Notes: a model not told the origin generated them from the sequence alone. A stretch of DNA of 64,000 bases from Lunularia cruciata (GCA_948567375.1 OX419760.1:62182911-62246910); one strand, 5' to 3'. Counted from the first letter of the stretch, positions 1-12,738 are shown. Translations and numbers: made by a program.

Positions 1-984
1 TCCTTCTTTGGGTATAGCTAATTCTACCAATTCCTTCACTATTTCTACTACTTCTACACTACAATCTACAATTGAGCTCATTGGTAATCCATCTACATCC
101 TTATCTCCTGATTCACTCTTCTCTAATGTGTCAATCATCAAGTCCGATGACACCTGTACTCCTACTTATACAACATCGGGTCTAATTACAATCAATTATT
201 TTGCTAATTCTACTATATACTCATCACAAATTGTAATTGAAAGCATGGGTACACTATCTACGCCTTCAATTTGTAACCCACTTTCACCTAATCACTCATG
301 TTATTGACCTAAAGACACTTACAATCTGATCTTGCACTTCGGGTTTATTCACTATTGCTAATTCCTGTTCCATCTTCAATCCGAACTGAAATTGAAGTCA
401 CGGGTATTCTGACTATCTATTCTTTCTCTATCTTTACTCTCTTTAATACCTTTGGCAAGATTCCCAAATTCATCTTCATTGCACTTTGAGGTCCGACTAT
501 CTCAGATACAGTCATCTTTGTCTTGAGTCAAAGAAGCTTCTAAACCCAAAGTTGTGTAAACCTGAAGACCAAAGTCCAAAGACCAAAGATGCCAACCCGA
601 AGACACTAAACTACTTTATACAGTTACTCCCAAAACTTTAAATACTTGTAACTTCTTCTACAAACCTCCAAACTTTGCGATTTTGGTGGCAATGGAAAGC
701 CCTGAATGAGACAATTCCAACGAAATATAGCACGCTTGATTTGGACTTGTGAACATTGAGATATAGCCCCCGCAAGAATCTTGACCTGTAACTTCCATTC
801 CTCTTTTGGGTCTGCACTCTTTCAATCATGGATGAGTCTGTCTTCATTTGACACAAAGTTGACTTCTTTGGGCTTGATCAAAATACAAATTTCCTCTCAT
901 TTCTTCTCCATTTGGTTTCAATTTGGTTTCAGCAAGGCACTTCTTCTTCAAAACTCGTCCAAAATGAAAAATGTGGGTACCACA
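1..984 (-). repeat. FamX copy X1, cut by the window start
   Basis: This stretch aligns over its whole length with about 46680-47722 (copy X4) and ends in the same terminal sequence, GTGGGTACCACA. The right end is followed by AGACA (985-989), the expected position of a 5-bp target duplication; the partner lies outside the window. The host is the RNase H end of the Fam2 element J, whose sequence resumes directly after the repeat. The coding sense of the family is on the minus strand here. Only a degenerate piece of the C-terminal coding region can be matched (about 1-310), with no useful open frame. The remainder is non-coding sequence shared with X4 but not with X2 or X3. Confidence 0.75.
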
Positions 985-2589
985 AGACACAAAAAGATCT
1001 ATCTTATGAATAGATTGTTGGGTAGAGTGGATACAATGGTTTAGTATAACAATGATATATATGGAAGGTAAGAAACAACTTGCAAATGCATTCACCTAGA
1101 TGCCTATGGCAAACAATCTTGTGGTAGAGGTCAAGATGAACCTAGAATTTTGGCCAAGGATTCTTACAAAGATTGACACACAGCTTGTAGGAGCTCAATC
1201 ACCCAAAGGCGTAACCAATACCCAAAGACTCACATTTTCTAATGGCAAGTTATGGATCTTGAATGCCCTAGACCTAAGAACCACCATCCTAAAAAAAATT
1301 CATGATTTTGCCGTTGCAAGCGATGTTGGAGGAGACAAGGCCTTAGATGCATTCAAATTCCATTACTATTGGCCCACAATGAGCAATAATGTGATGGAGT
1401 ATGTTCAAACCTGCTTACTTTGTTAACAAATAAAACCTTTAATCAGGTTCCTATAGGACTCCTTCAAGCCTCCCTACTCCTACACAAATTTGGGAGCAGG
1501 TCAACATGGATCTGCTTGTGTATTGCCCAAGACCACCTAAGGGTTTGATTCCATTGTAATCTTTGTAGACTAACTCAGCAAAATGATTCATGTGTGTTCT
1601 ATGACCAAGGATCTGACTACTCTACAATTAGCTTAATTGTACTTAGTTGTAGTCTTTTCTCATCATGGCCTATCTTGAGTGCTTATCACCGACCGGGGTA
1701 TTCAATTCATTAGTTTGTTTTGGAGAATACCCTTTGGCTTCTTCAAAACTAAACTTGCCATGTCCACAACATATAATCTAAAAACTAATGGACAAATAAA
1801 GCGGGCTAATTGCACTATTGAGGACATGCTCCGGGGCTTCACTTTAGAGGAGAAAAAAGGGTGGGACACTCTACTTCCATTGGTGGAATTTCCCCATAAC
1901 AAATGAACATCTACACATGTCATACCATTCTTCCTCATGTATAGAGAATACCTTTAAGCTTAGTAAAGATCCACCTAATGGTTACAAAAGTTGACATTGT
2001 CAACACTTTTATTTCTAGAATCCAACAAGGTGTGTAGAACGCCTAGCACAAGTTGTAGATTGCCCAAAATTGACAAAAAATATATATAGATGCACATTGT
2101 AGGCATATAGAGTTCAACATTGGAGATCAAATGTGGCTATCCACAACTAACCTCACATTAGTTGGCACTCTTAAACTCATACCTTGTTTTATTTTTCCTT
2201 GCTTGGGTCTTTTCTAATCCTCCATCAAATTGGTGTAGTGGCCTATATCATTAAGCTACTACCACACATGAAGATCTATCTAGTGTTCCATGTTTCCTTA
2301 CTACACCAAGATGCACCCCAAGCACCCCACTTTCCTTTCATATAAGAAGTTAGACCTTGTCCAACATTCATTGATGGCACGGAGGAATTCGGAGTCAAAC
2401 ATACTTTTTAGAAATGTATCCGTGATACATGCCATCTACATATCAAATATCTTGTACATTGGAAAGGGTACCCATTGTATGAGGTAACATGAGAGCCAAT
2501 AGCTAACTTGACCTATGCACTAGTGTTAATGCAATCTATTGAGCAACAAATTTGCAACAAGAATGTCACATTTTAAAAGGAAAGAGGTT
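985..2589 (+). pseudogene. Fam2 element J: RNase H end, integrase and chromodomain remnant
   Basis: Broken 3' half of a Ty3/gypsy polyprotein. About 990-1100 matches the RNase H/integrase linker of copy G (62310-62430). A zinc-binding integrase N-terminus lies at 1270-1430 and still shows the final CLLC pair. The integrase core spans about 1500-1960, with the first catalytic Asp in NMDLL near 1504, the second in ITDRG near 1685, and Glu in TIEDML near 1820. The C-terminal part runs to about 2300. A very degraded chromodomain-like tail lies near 2370-2520. Several stops and frameshifts break it. X1 lies directly upstream, so the 5' half of J is outside the window. Confidence 0.8.
2575..2589 (+). 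other. Polypurine tract of element J
   Basis: Purine-rich AAAAGGAAAGAGGTT abuts the TGTAATAC start of the 3' LTR, the standard site for plus-strand priming. The same arrangement occurs before the 3' LTR of copy G at 63920-63934. Confidence 0.65.
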
Positions 2590-3171
2590 TGTAATACGAT
2601 TAGCTAGACATATTATCTAGAGATAGAAATTGGCTTGGTAATATTTGGAGGGATGTTATATATGATGGTCTAGTAGTTTAGATAGATAAATCACCAAAAG
2701 AATACTTCTACTAATAAAACAAAGGTCAAAAACACCCTAAAAATATTAGATCCAATTTCAAAGGCCTAAATGGATGAATTAGACCTCAAAAAAATAGTCA
2801 CTTTCTTGCCTTTGGAGGTATATTTGCTACCTTCTCTCCCTCTCTTTACCTCATTGAGAGCTTTCTAGTAGTACCTCATCCATGCTATTATGAGTTTCCT
2901 ATTAGAAGATTCCTGAAAGATTCCCTCTAGTCAAACTTGTTTGACTAACCAAATAGTACAAGGATCAACATATCACCAGTCATACAACTAATGCAAGGGT
3001 GGAACTCATTGAAATATCACCAATCCATGTATTTGATCAAATGGTGGAGCTATCTTTGAATGGAACCTCTTTGGTAAATAATAAAGACAAGGTGAACCTT
3101 TATGGCATCAAAGTATGAGGGATGAAACCTTGTGTTTCTCTTAGGAGTTCTCTTTTCCTAAAAAAATTACA
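2590..3171 (+). repeat. Fam2 3' LTR of element J (582 bp)
   Basis: Starts TGTAATACG after the polypurine tract and ends AAATTACA. It aligns with the other Fam2 LTRs at 6171-6777, 42527-43251 and 59432-60190. It has a single copy of the 5' block that is duplicated in the last two. On its right the sequence continues as a Fam1 integrase fragment (CTTGGCATCC), so J was inserted into an older plus-strand Fam1 copy. Confidence 0.85.
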
Positions 3172-3500
3172 CTTGGCATCCACTATGGATACTGTGGATG
3201 CTCCAATGTTGGCCAAGATTTACTTTGACATTGTCTTCAAGCATCATGGGATGCCAAGGAGTTATCTTTGATTGTGATCGTCAATTCATTAGTCAATTTT
3301 GGTAATAGCTCTTTAAGCTACTTTGCACCAAGCTTGCCTTATCTATGCCCTATTATCCTCAAACTAATGAGCAAACTAAATGGAGAAAATTGCACTTTAG
3401 AAGATATAATCTATGCCTTTGTCAATGCTCACCACAACCAATTGGGATGCTTATGTGGGAATTCCCAAGTCCACATGCAATAACTCACAGCAAAAAAGTA
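3172..3500 (+). pseudogene. Fam1 integrase-core fragment
   Basis: Translation on the plus strand matches the middle of the Fam1 integrase core as seen in C (52359-52874, minus). It has the segment around the second catalytic region (KHHGMP), then remnants of the PQTDGQTK and RTLEDML motifs (here QTNEQTK and CTLEDII), then HHNQLG. It has frameshifts and stops. It served as the target for J. The adjoining LTR at 3507 is in the opposite orientation, so the two belong to different copies or to a rearranged one. Confidence 0.75.
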
Positions 3501-3506
3501 TCATAT

Positions 3507-3955
3507 TGTAAAGACCAAGGAGAAAATTATAGAAAAGACCAAGGTGGAAGATCATATTAGGACTCTCAAGTAAGAGAAATCCCAAATACCTAGCTTGAGT
3601 TTGGCTTGGGTATTTATAGGTAATTTGGGTAGAAGACTCCCAAGGAGCTTCCAAGGAAAGTTCTTCTAAGAACCACCGTACTTAAAGTGCAAGCTAAGCT
3701 AGCCATTTATTTGGCATACAAGCTAACTTAGCCATTAGCTTGGTGTACAAGTTACTCTACTCTTAGGAAGTTCCTAAAAGCTTCTCACCAAGAAGTTTCC
3801 TATTGTGCTTCTAGAATATTCTACCCACAAGCTTTCTAGATGCTTCTAGCACATTCTGTTCTATTAGGCTAGTTCTTTTTCTTTTTTTGCTATATTTAAC
3901 TTAGACTACTAACTCATTAGCTTCTACTAACTTATTCTTCAACTCAATGACCTTA
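3507..3955 (-). repeat. Degenerate Fam1 LTR (3' LTR of fragment K)
   Basis: Begins TGTAAAGACC, the inverted end of the Fam1 LTR. It keeps the inverted TATA region (TATTTATAGG near 3610) and several AGCTTC-type blocks typical of Fam1 LTRs. The far end near 3955 is eroded and lacks a clear TGTTACA. Sequence to its right is antisense Fam1 integrase, so it fits a 3' LTR of a minus-strand copy. Confidence 0.7.
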
Positions 3956-4255
3956 TCATGTAGTTGAAAGGTGAGATTGCAATAATTTTTATCAACATAT
4001 TGCTTTTGCCAATTTTAGCAACAAGAAGATGAGACTTGGCTTTATGGAGGGATTAAGATAACATGGACAAGCAGGTGGAAGCATGTAGGACCTGAGACGG
4101 TGGAGGAGCAAGAAGATAATATGGAACAAGTGGATCTTGCCCATAATTAAGGAAGAAGGAAGAAAAGCCAATACTTGCTTGCTTGGAATAATTATAAGCA
4201 AACATGGCAATTACGAGACAAGTATCTCAATCAATATAGTGAACATTGATAAAGG
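3956..4255 (-). pseudogene. Fam1 fragment K: integrase C-terminal remnant
   Basis: Antisense match to the integrase C-terminal region of C (about 52250-52540), beginning with the segment that reads AAAGGTGAGAT on the plus strand. The polypurine tract and chromodomain expected between the LTR and this segment are missing, so a deletion has joined the LTR to the integrase. No usable frame remains. It stops at about 4255, where Fam2 element H begins, and resumes after H at 6778 with roughly 200 bp of the expected sequence lost. Confidence 0.65.
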
Positions 4256-6157
4256 CACATAGTTCTCATCTTTCTTTAATTCTATCTCCAACTAACCATA
4301 AAAACTAAAACAAGAAATTCTTTGGTGCTCCACGAGTCTATCAATACTCTCACTTGATTGCCTTCTAGGACTCCATTTATGACAATCAATTGTGTGTTCA
4401 TCTTCCTCAACCTTTGCCCACTTGACCTCTTCTTCCCTCCTCTTTTACTCTTCTCCATTGAGCTAGTGGCCATGAGATACATTTATTGACAATCTTTGTT
4501 TTCCAATGTGATTTCAACTCCTCTTCAATTCATCTCTCCAAGCTGTTCAAAGGTTGCCTAAATAGAGCATGAAGGCCTCTAAGAAGGTGAGCATGACAAT
4601 TGATTGCTATTTTCCCAACTTGACTGCAATTGTAACAATTTTGTTATATTGATCAAGTCTCTTCTCCTTGTGGGACTCAATCTCTTCTTTCTTTGACTTG
4701 CCATTGTTCTCCTTGGAGCGGTTGTGCTCCTTGATCTCAAAAATTAATGGTATACAATTCCATAGGAATTGGTCCGCCAAAAAGAAAAGTTTTAGTCTGA
4801 TAGTGTTGAGTTGAGAATACCTCTTCACCTCCTAGCAATCTTGCTAATCTCTAAGCACATGCAATGGCTTCAAAATAGTGTGAGGATTTTAAATCATTAC
4901 TTCTTAGTGAATTTTTTGTTTTAACCCCCATTTGAAATTGTCAAGAGCCTTTTTTAGCCTCATGTTAGTTATCATGACCTTAAGATCAAGAAATGCCTCC
5001 ACATACTCTTGCATGTTGTTCTTTTGCTTCAACCCCCATAGTCAAGTTTGAGCCATCTACATGGAATCCATGGATTGGAAATTCTTCAGTAGTCCTTCTT
5101 GCATTGTCATCCAAGTGATCTCTCTCCCTTTTGCCAACATTGATCATTCCCAAGCATTGTAACGTGTGAAGGTTTTATCACTTCAATACCCACATGTAAA
5201 CACACCTACAAAATGATTGGTGATCTCAATTGTAAATAATCAAAAATATCAATTTATTCTTGAAATCTAGTTTTTCACTACTCCAATAAAACATTATTCT
5301 TTGTAAGGCTCAATATTGCATGTCTTCTTCATCTATAGTAACAATGTGCTTTCATTTTTTATTTTGTTTGGTGTCATTGGCATGAGTGACTCTCTAGGTA
5401 CTTTAGCTACAATTATTAGGTTTTGGAATGATTTCCCTTCTTGCATTATATGACTATTCTTGAAGGTACATACTTGACTTTTCAATGCTTCTATTTCCAT
5501 CTTGATCTCTTGAAACTTGATCAACATCCCCTTCATTCCTTGCATCAGATCTTATAATTGCAGCACCATGATTCATACACACAACAAATGCTCAATCATT
5601 ACTTTCTAATTCAATAAAGTTAATATGATCACTTGGAAGGGAGAATGGATAATTAGGATTACCATTGAGACCTCAAAGATTATCATTCATTGATATATTC
5701 CTCATCAAAATTGTGGATTATAAAATCCCTAAATCACTTTTGGTCTAACTATATAATAGATTTCTACTTGAGTGTTGAAAAAAAGAGGATTTGGTATATT
5801 CAGATCCATTGCACATGATAGAATGTAGATTTTCAAATCCATTATCTATCTTATATCACCATAGGTAGAATCACCAAATTGGTAAACTCATTATTATGTC
5901 CATGAACTCTATTCCAAAATGGTAAATGAGATATACTCTCACTTTCTCATGCTAGACTATATAATCTTCATGTGGAACAAATTAAAAAAAGAAAGTAGGA
6001 TGCAAGAAATTATCCTCTAGGAGCATCTATCCCATCTTCTCTTTAAAACACCCCTAATCTATTAATTGCACTATGTTTTCTCCCTTCAAAATTACTCAAT
6101 CTTAATAGCCTATGTTTTTCCAAGAGGGGTGAACCACTTTCTTGGATTAAAACACCT
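4256..6157 (-). pseudogene. Fam2 element H: gag and protease remnant
   Basis: Minus-strand relic. About 4850-5180 aligns with the gag of copy G (61204-61500), including the counterparts of LLKNFQS and LWGLKQKN. 5333-5545 holds an N-terminal gag segment with mixed charged helices. 4607-4828 encodes a Lys/Glu-rich stretch. 4282-4482 resembles the aspartic protease segment, with VRVLIDSWST in the place of the usual LIDSGA active-site loop, so the Gly is lost. About 5580-6157 is leader without a frame. No reverse transcriptase, integrase or 3' LTR of H is present; the 3' half is deleted. Confidence 0.65.
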
Positions 6158-6170
6158 GCTTTGATACCAT
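6158..6170 (-). other. Primer-binding site of element H (initiator tRNA-Met type)
   Basis: Reads ATGGTATCAAAGC on the minus strand, directly after the 5' LTR end. It differs by one base from the plant initiator-tRNA-Met complement TGGTATCAGAGC. Confidence 0.75.
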
Positions 6171-6777
6171 TGTAATGTTCCAAAGACAAGAGAACTCTAA
6201 AGAAAAACACAAGAGAAACATAAGGTTTCATCTCTTAATACTCTTGTCCCAAAGAAGCATCTTGTCTTTATTATATAGCAAAGAGGATCCTCTCAAAGGG
6301 AGCTCCATCCTTGGACCCAAATACATGTATTGGTGACATGTCCATGAGCTCTACCCTTAGATTAGTTGTATGGATTGGTGACAAGTTGATCCTTGTCCTA
6401 TTTGGTTAGTCAAACAAGTTTGATTAGAGATAATCTTTGGGAAGTGTTCCTATAGGAAGCTCAGAATAGCATGGGTGAAGTACCATTGGAAAGCTTTTGA
6501 GAGAAAAAGAAACTAAAAGAGAGAGAGAGAGAGGAAGAAACTAATACATTTCTTCCAAAGGTAACATTTTTTCACTTTTTGAGGCTTAATTCATCCATTT
6601 AGACCTCCAAAATTGGCTTTGAAGTTTAGGATGTTTTCAACCTTTGCCCTATTAGTGGAAGTATTCTTTTGGTGACACTTCTATTTGATATATTTAGAAC
6701 ATTATATATAACATCCTTCCAAATATTAACAAGCCAATTTCTACCTCTAGATAATATGTCTAGCTAATGGTATTACA
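6171..6777 (-). repeat. Fam2 5' LTR of element H (607 bp)
   Basis: On the plus strand it runs from TGTAATGTTCC to GGTATTACA and aligns with the other Fam2 LTRs. A (GA)n run lies at about 6517-6533. Sequence to the right (6778 on) is antisense Fam1 integrase, so H sits inside Fam1 fragment K. Confidence 0.85.
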
Positions 6778-8523
6778 CCAAGTGAATCTACTTGCTAAGT
6801 TTATCAAAAAACACCACAATTGTTATATGACTTGGATCCATCTTAGGAATGATGTGATGAGGTTTAGATCTACATCTTCTCATTGAGAAAATGGAATGGA
6901 GAGTGGTTGAAGTAGTCCACACAATTTTTGGTTATTTATCTCATTGCATTGACAACTTATACAAGATTGGAAAAACTCATAAACTTCTCATGCCATGTTT
7001 GGCTACCACCATTGATGTTGTAGGGTTACTCAAGGTATTTTTTAAACCAATGTGACCAAAAATTGGTAGTTCATGGACCGCTTGAAGTCACACAAGTTGT
7101 AGATCATACATAGTTGGAACATAGATCCAATTCTCACAAAATAGAAGACTTTCCTTGAATGGAAAAGTATTGGACTCCTTGTCATGTATTACAACACAAC
7201 CCTACACTAGCTAGAAAAAAAGGTCTTGTTATACAGCAATCTTAAACTCAATTTGGACCTTTAAGTCAATTGACACCATGGTAATTGTTGTTGTTATGAG
7301 AGATTCACAAAGAGTCTTCAAATCAAGTTGTCATGATAGGACATTAGGAATGATGACTCTTTTGGTTTGTAGTCAAGCTTGATGACAAAAAATTGTAGTT
7401 TCTCCTCCCATTGATGATGCATACCCTTCATGTGCTCCAAATGTAAGGTCTACAACAAGTATTTATGACCAATCTGCATGATCACTTGTTTCACCAAGAG
7501 ATAATGGCTCCACACTTTTGTTGATATAATATTGCAAGTTTTTCTTGATCTTGAGTAAAATAATTCCTTTTTTTTGCATTTATTCATTGAGATATAAAGG
7601 CTATGGGATGCATCTATTTGGGAATTCTTCTTGCAACATAACTTCAATTGCAAAGTTAGATGAATGAATATTAACCACAAAAGGTAACTGAGGATCATAT
7701 GGTTGGAGGATGGCTCATGAAAACAATATATTCTTATGGATCAATAAGAATATATTAAGAATATATTCTAAACCCCTTCATTCTTGGTAGTCTATTCAAA
7801 GCTTTTTTTTCCTGAGAGGTTAGTTAACAATGTAACTACATGAGCTTAATAATGGATGAACCGTTAATAAAAACATGCTAATCTATTAAATCTCCAAAAG
7901 TTCTATATTATCTTTAGGAGTATGAAAATTAGAAATAGCTTTAATTTTTTTTCTTCCATCTTGCTACCTTCTGCTAAGAACTTGTAGCCCAAGAAGGTAA
8001 CTTCCTTTTGCTAAAAGGCATATTTGGACTTCTTGCAATAGAATTTACATTGTCATATTTGTCTTAGTACTTCTCATGCATGGATTTTGTGTTTTGCCTT
8101 TGTCTTACTATGGATTAATTTACCATTCAAGAACACTATCACTTATCAATCTAATAGCTCCTCTAACACCAAAAGCTTTTGATCCATAAATTTTTTTGGA
8201 ACATTAGTGAGTCCAAAGGGTAAAAATCTCCAGTCAAAATGCCCATACCTTGTACAAAAGCTAGTCTTTTGCACATTTTCTCTATTAATTAGAATCTCAA
8301 TAGTAGTTTCAAAGATCAAGCTTTGATAATATTTTACTTGACTCAATTAATCCAAAAGTTATCAATAAGAGGCAAGGGATATGCATTATTCTTGGTTTTT
8401 TTATTAAGATCATGGTAATCAATACAAAATCAAAGCATTCTATCCTTCTTTAGTACAAGTAGTATCAATGTTCCCTAGAGGGATGTGCTATGCTATATAA
8501 AAATATTCTCCAACAATGTTATC
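6778..8523 (-). pseudogene. Fam1 fragment K: integrase N-part, RNase H and reverse transcriptase remnant
   Basis: Continuation of K beyond H, read on the minus strand from right to left. The reverse transcriptase palm is at about 8100-8500; 8146-8346 keeps TRYGHFDWRFLPFGLTN, the block before the catalytic loop. The RNase H region is at 7440-7800, and the integrase zinc-finger and first core region at 6778-7300. Stops and frameshifts are frequent. The sequence ends at about 8520, where the LTR of D begins, and the rest of K is not found to the right. Confidence 0.75.
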
Positions 8524-9001
8524 TATAAAAGACCAAGACCAAGGAGAGAAGTAAGAGAATGGAAGATCACATTAGGACACTTGAATGAGGGGAACTCCAA
8601 ATGCCTAGCATGAGCTTGGGCTTTGGTATTTATAGGGAAACCTACAAGGCTTTTGAGAAACATCTCAAGGAGCTTCCACAAAGCCGCTTTCTTAGAGTGC
8701 AAGTCAAGCTAACCAAGAAGCTTCCTTCTAGAAGCCCTCTACTTGGCGTACAAACTAAACTAGCCAGGAAGCTTCCCAAGAAGCTTCCTGCTAGAAGCCA
8801 ACTACTTTGCATGCAAGCTAAGCTAGTTAAGAAGCTTCCCAAGAAGCGTCCTCCTATAAGTCACCACTTGGCATACATGTTACCCAATACTTTGAGGGTA
8901 CCAAGTAGCTTCTTGGATGCTTCTAGAATATTGTAAGCTAATTTGGCCTATTTTCTACTTCATTAGTCTTGACTAACTTGTTGGTAGACTATATTGTTAC
9001 A
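8524..9001 (-). repeat. Fam1 3' LTR of fragment D
   Basis: Plus-strand ends are TATAAAAGACC (for TGTAAAAGACC) and ATATTGTTACA. Inside are the inverted TATA region (TATTTATAGGG near 8630) and repeated GAAGCTTC-type blocks. It is followed at 9002 by TATTCCCCCA, the inverted polypurine tract. Confidence 0.85.
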
Positions 9002-10360
9002 TATTCCCCCACCATTAGTTGATAGCATCCTTGTTAGCACTGAAGCTTTGAACTCTTGAATGGTTGTTTGTGCATTTTGGAGATGGAAAAGAGGCTCCTA
9101 AGTTGCATCATGAAGATGATACTCTTTCCAAAGGACTTTGTACTCCATATGTTGTTGGTGGCCATGTTAAATATGGCAATGTGAAAGGATATAGTCAACT
9201 TCATACTCCTCATGATCATTGATAGGCACAAGAGGAGGAGGAGGTTGGATAAAAAATGAAAAAGAAGATGGATTAGGAACAAAGGGTTTCAACATGGAAA
9301 TATGAAAGATTAGGTGGATTTGCATATGATAAGGCAAAGCAAGTCTATAAGCAACAAGAGAAATTATTTGGGTGACATCAAAGGGTCATATCCAATTAGG
9401 AGCAAGTTTACGGACTTGAGGATGACCTTATTACCAAGTTGAGAGGTGAGATCACAATGATGGTGGTCTGCATATTATTTATGACAATTTTGAGCAACAA
9501 GGAGATGAGATTTGGCTTGTTAGAGGGGATTGGGATATGGTGGTCAAGAAGGTGGAAGTATAAGGGACATAAGATAGAAGAGGAGAAAGAAGGGAATCTA
9601 GAACAAGTGGGTCTTGGCTAAAATTAAGGAAGAAAGGAAAGAATCTATTTTTTGCATGTTTGGAATTATTGTATGCAAACTCAACAACTACAAGACAATC
9701 ATCTCAATTGGTATGGTGAACATTAATGAAGGTACAAAGCATATCCTCCAATGTGAAATTTTCTTTTTTGGTTTGTCCATCAGTTTGTGGATGATAGGCC
9801 ATGGACAAAGTAAGATTGGTACCGAGTATATGGAAGAATGCTTGCCAAAATTTTCCAATGAATCAAGGATCATGGTTGGAGATGAATACACAAGGCATCC
9901 TCTAATGCTTGCAAATATTTTTGAAGTGATTTATGCCAATGTTTGAGCATCCATGGTATCAAAGGTTGATGCCAAATGGATTTGCTTACTAAGCTTATCT
10001 ACAAACACCACAATTGTTGTGTGACCTTGCTTTGTCTTGGACAAGGATGATAAGATCTAAGCTCATGTGTTCCTATCAAGCACATGGAATGGGGAATGGT
10101 TGATGAGTCCACTTGGTTTTTGGTTTTTGGCCTTGTTTGTATTGGCAGCTCTCACAAGTTCAAACAAACTCTTGAATATCTTGTGCCATGTTGGGTCACC
10201 ACCATTGGCATTTGAGGGTATCCAAGGTCTTGTCCACACCCATGTGACCAGTGATTGGTAAGTCATAGGCTTCTTGAAGGTACACAAGTTAGAGATCACC
10301 CTTGGCTAGAACATAGATCCAATTCTCAAAGAATAGAAAGTTTTCCTTGAAGGAGAAGGT
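9002..10360 (-). pseudogene. Fam1 fragment D: integrase and chromodomain remnant
   Basis: Minus-strand 3' part of a Fam1 polyprotein. The chromodomain lies at about 9050-9230; EEYEVD and HMEYKVLWKEY can be read, with a stop where the conserved Trp of ATWEP should be. The integrase C-terminal part and core lie at about 9290-10100, and the zinc-finger region near 10120-10300. Stops and frameshifts abound. Its last five bases, AAGGT (10356-10360), are the left target duplication of X2; D resumes after X2 at 14120. Confidence 0.8.
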
Positions 10361-11169
10361 TGTGACAACCCGGCAAATATCACTTTTGCGGTAATCGGGT
10401 AAGTAAAGTTTGTTCCCGCAGAGATACGAGTCAGAATTGGTCAAATACAAAGCAAAGTAAAAATTTCAGTTCTTCGTGAGTTCTTCTTTAGTCTCTCAGG
10501 TAGAAACCACACCCAGAAGAGAGTAACAAGCACTGACTCGCAGTCTTGTCACAAATTAACACTTCTTAATCACAACTCCATCAAATCTTTCCAAACAATC
10601 TTGATTGTGATGATTTAGGCTCTCCCAAAAATGGCACTTCATTGCAAAATGACTTCGCCTCAGAATTGTGTTCCACCCCTCCACTGAAGGCACAACTTCC
10701 TTGGTCAAAATTGCTTCACATCAACTTTGCACTGCACTCACAAATGCAGAATACTACCAACACTACAATTTCCTCTCAGATCTGTCAAGGCATTGCTTCG
10801 ATTGCACTTCACTCAAGATCAAACACACAAAATGAAGATCAAGGCTGTGGAATCCAACATCCAACAAACACTCTGACTTGCACTTTGAATTTCTCCACAC
10901 ACGCACAAACACAATCACAAAGTTGATACTCGAAATCAAGCTCAAGTGACGAGCACTGCTTCACAACACTTGGCTTTATCTATTCTCAGAAATTATGAGC
11001 ACTGAATAACATTTGACTGCAAATGCCACTCTTAAATAGTGAATCAATCGACAGTTCTAACAACTATACCGTTCTACAACAACTGTTCTAACCTGCAGAT
11101 CCAAAATGACAATGCACCTCTCCATATCTGCCTCTTCAAATCTCAAAACTATTACTACTCCAATCCGAT

Positions 11170-12738
11170 GTCTACTTCTTCCTTGGCTTTCAAACCCAAA
11201 CCCGAAGTAATCTTACTTCCTACTACTCTGTCCTTGGGTTTCGTATCTTCTACATCTTCTACCAGATCCAATAATTCTCTTTCCTGATCTGAAATTTCAC
11301 TAGTGGGTAATCTATCTAACTCTTCTCTAATGTCTCTGATGGTAACTCCAAAGACATTTGGACTCCTATGTTATCTACTTTGGGTTTTACTCTAACATCC
11401 CTTTGAAGTTTTTCTAGCTCTATTTTCACTAAGTCTAATCTAATTGAAATGTTATCCTCTACCTCTAAAATCTTTCTGTCCACCCGAGTTTTGAGACTAA
11501 TCAACAAGGCATTCATATCTGTATCCTTTGCTTGTTTTTGCCTCGTCTCCTGCACCAACAACTTCAACTCGTGCAGTCTCGCTTCTTCAATCCGAACACT
11601 GGCTTATGTACTCAACATTGCGTTCATCTGGAGGACAATCTCCTTCAATGGCTCCAACCTTGTCTTCCTTTCTTGTTCTCGATCTGCAAGCCAGTCCTCT
11701 TGGTACATTGCCAACTCTACCTCAAACTCGGCTTTTACCGTCTCCTTCTCCTTCTCCTTCTATACAACCTTCTCGTCCTGATTACAAAGTAACTCTCGTA
11801 ATCGGTCTTCTTCTCTGTATCTTGCCGCCAACTCTTGTTGCCAGAGTTGTTTCTTCTCTTCTACACTCTCCATCATCCTATCGAGCTCCTTATCCTTTGC
11901 TGCTACTCTCGCCATAGCATGGATTACTTCTACTCTTGAATCAGCAAACTGCTGCTTCAAGATTTCATACTCCGCTACTTGTCTCTCCCTTGCTAGGTCA
12001 CTCTTCTTCACCAGATCCTCTCGATAACTTACTTCTCTCTTCAGGTCTTCAATTACCTGACTTTTCTCTACTGCCTCCACTTGCAGTACTTCCCTTTCCT
12101 CCTCACCTCGGGTTACACTCTTCTTCAACTCCAAGTTCTCTTCTTCTAATCTTGCCAACACTTGCAATACAGTCTTTACCTCTGGACAAGTCGATTGCAT
12201 CTCCTTCTTCTTGTGCTCCAACTTCACCAACAATGGGCACATGATCTCTTGCAGGTACTCTACTCCATCATTGGCAACTACTTCATCCCGCGGAGTGGTC
12301 TCTCTTCTCACTTTGTGTTCTCCCAATACTCACCTTCTTCTCTGCAGTCTTTGTATCGGAATCAATGCCTCACTTCCTGAGCTTTCACTCACCTCTTCTT
12401 TTGCCTTACTTGGCCCCGCATCACACTTCACCTTACATCTCAAGCAAACTCCTTGCTGTACTGCAATTTTCTTCTCCTCTGGCACAGTTACTTTGTCTTC
12501 CAACTATGTATTGTCTTTGGCTTCCAACTTGGCTTGCACTCCTTCTTCGTATTCTTCAGCCGCTGGCGCCAATGTCATCTCTCCACCTTCACCACTATTG
12601 CTACTTGTACCTCCACTCTGCAACGTTAGCTCAGGCTCCTCCTCGTGTTCCAAAGTCTTCAGTTTTGAGCTTGGCATCTCCTTCTAAGTCTTCATCCTCT
12701 GACTCAATCACCACCATACCTCGCCTCGGGTTACTTCT
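11170..12738 (-). pseudogene. FamX protein of X2: acidic linker and coiled-coil C-terminal part
   Basis: Function unknown. 11760-12326 is a 188-residue open stretch rich in Glu, Lys, Arg, Leu and Gln with heptad-like spacing, consistent with a long coiled coil; it contains CPLLVKLEHKKKE and LARLEEENLELKKSV. The next segment, including 11316-11567, has KLLVQETRQKQAKDTD and RTVDR-type helices (as TRVDRKILEVEDN) and an acidic tail near 11170-11310. About 12330-12700 is the acidic linker seen more clearly in X3 and is frame-broken here. Frameshifts and single stops separate the parts. I see no catalytic motif; a structural, capsid-like role is only a guess. Confidence 0.6.

Noticed and set aside
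6517..6533. The (GA)n run as a GAGA-type regulatory site.
   Set aside because: Short simple repeat in one LTR only, not conserved in the other Fam2 LTRs.
8601..8936. A 111-residue frame with KKLPKKLP repeats.
   Set aside because: It lies inside a Fam1 LTR and simply translates the repeated AGCTTCC blocks; other LTR copies do not keep the frame.
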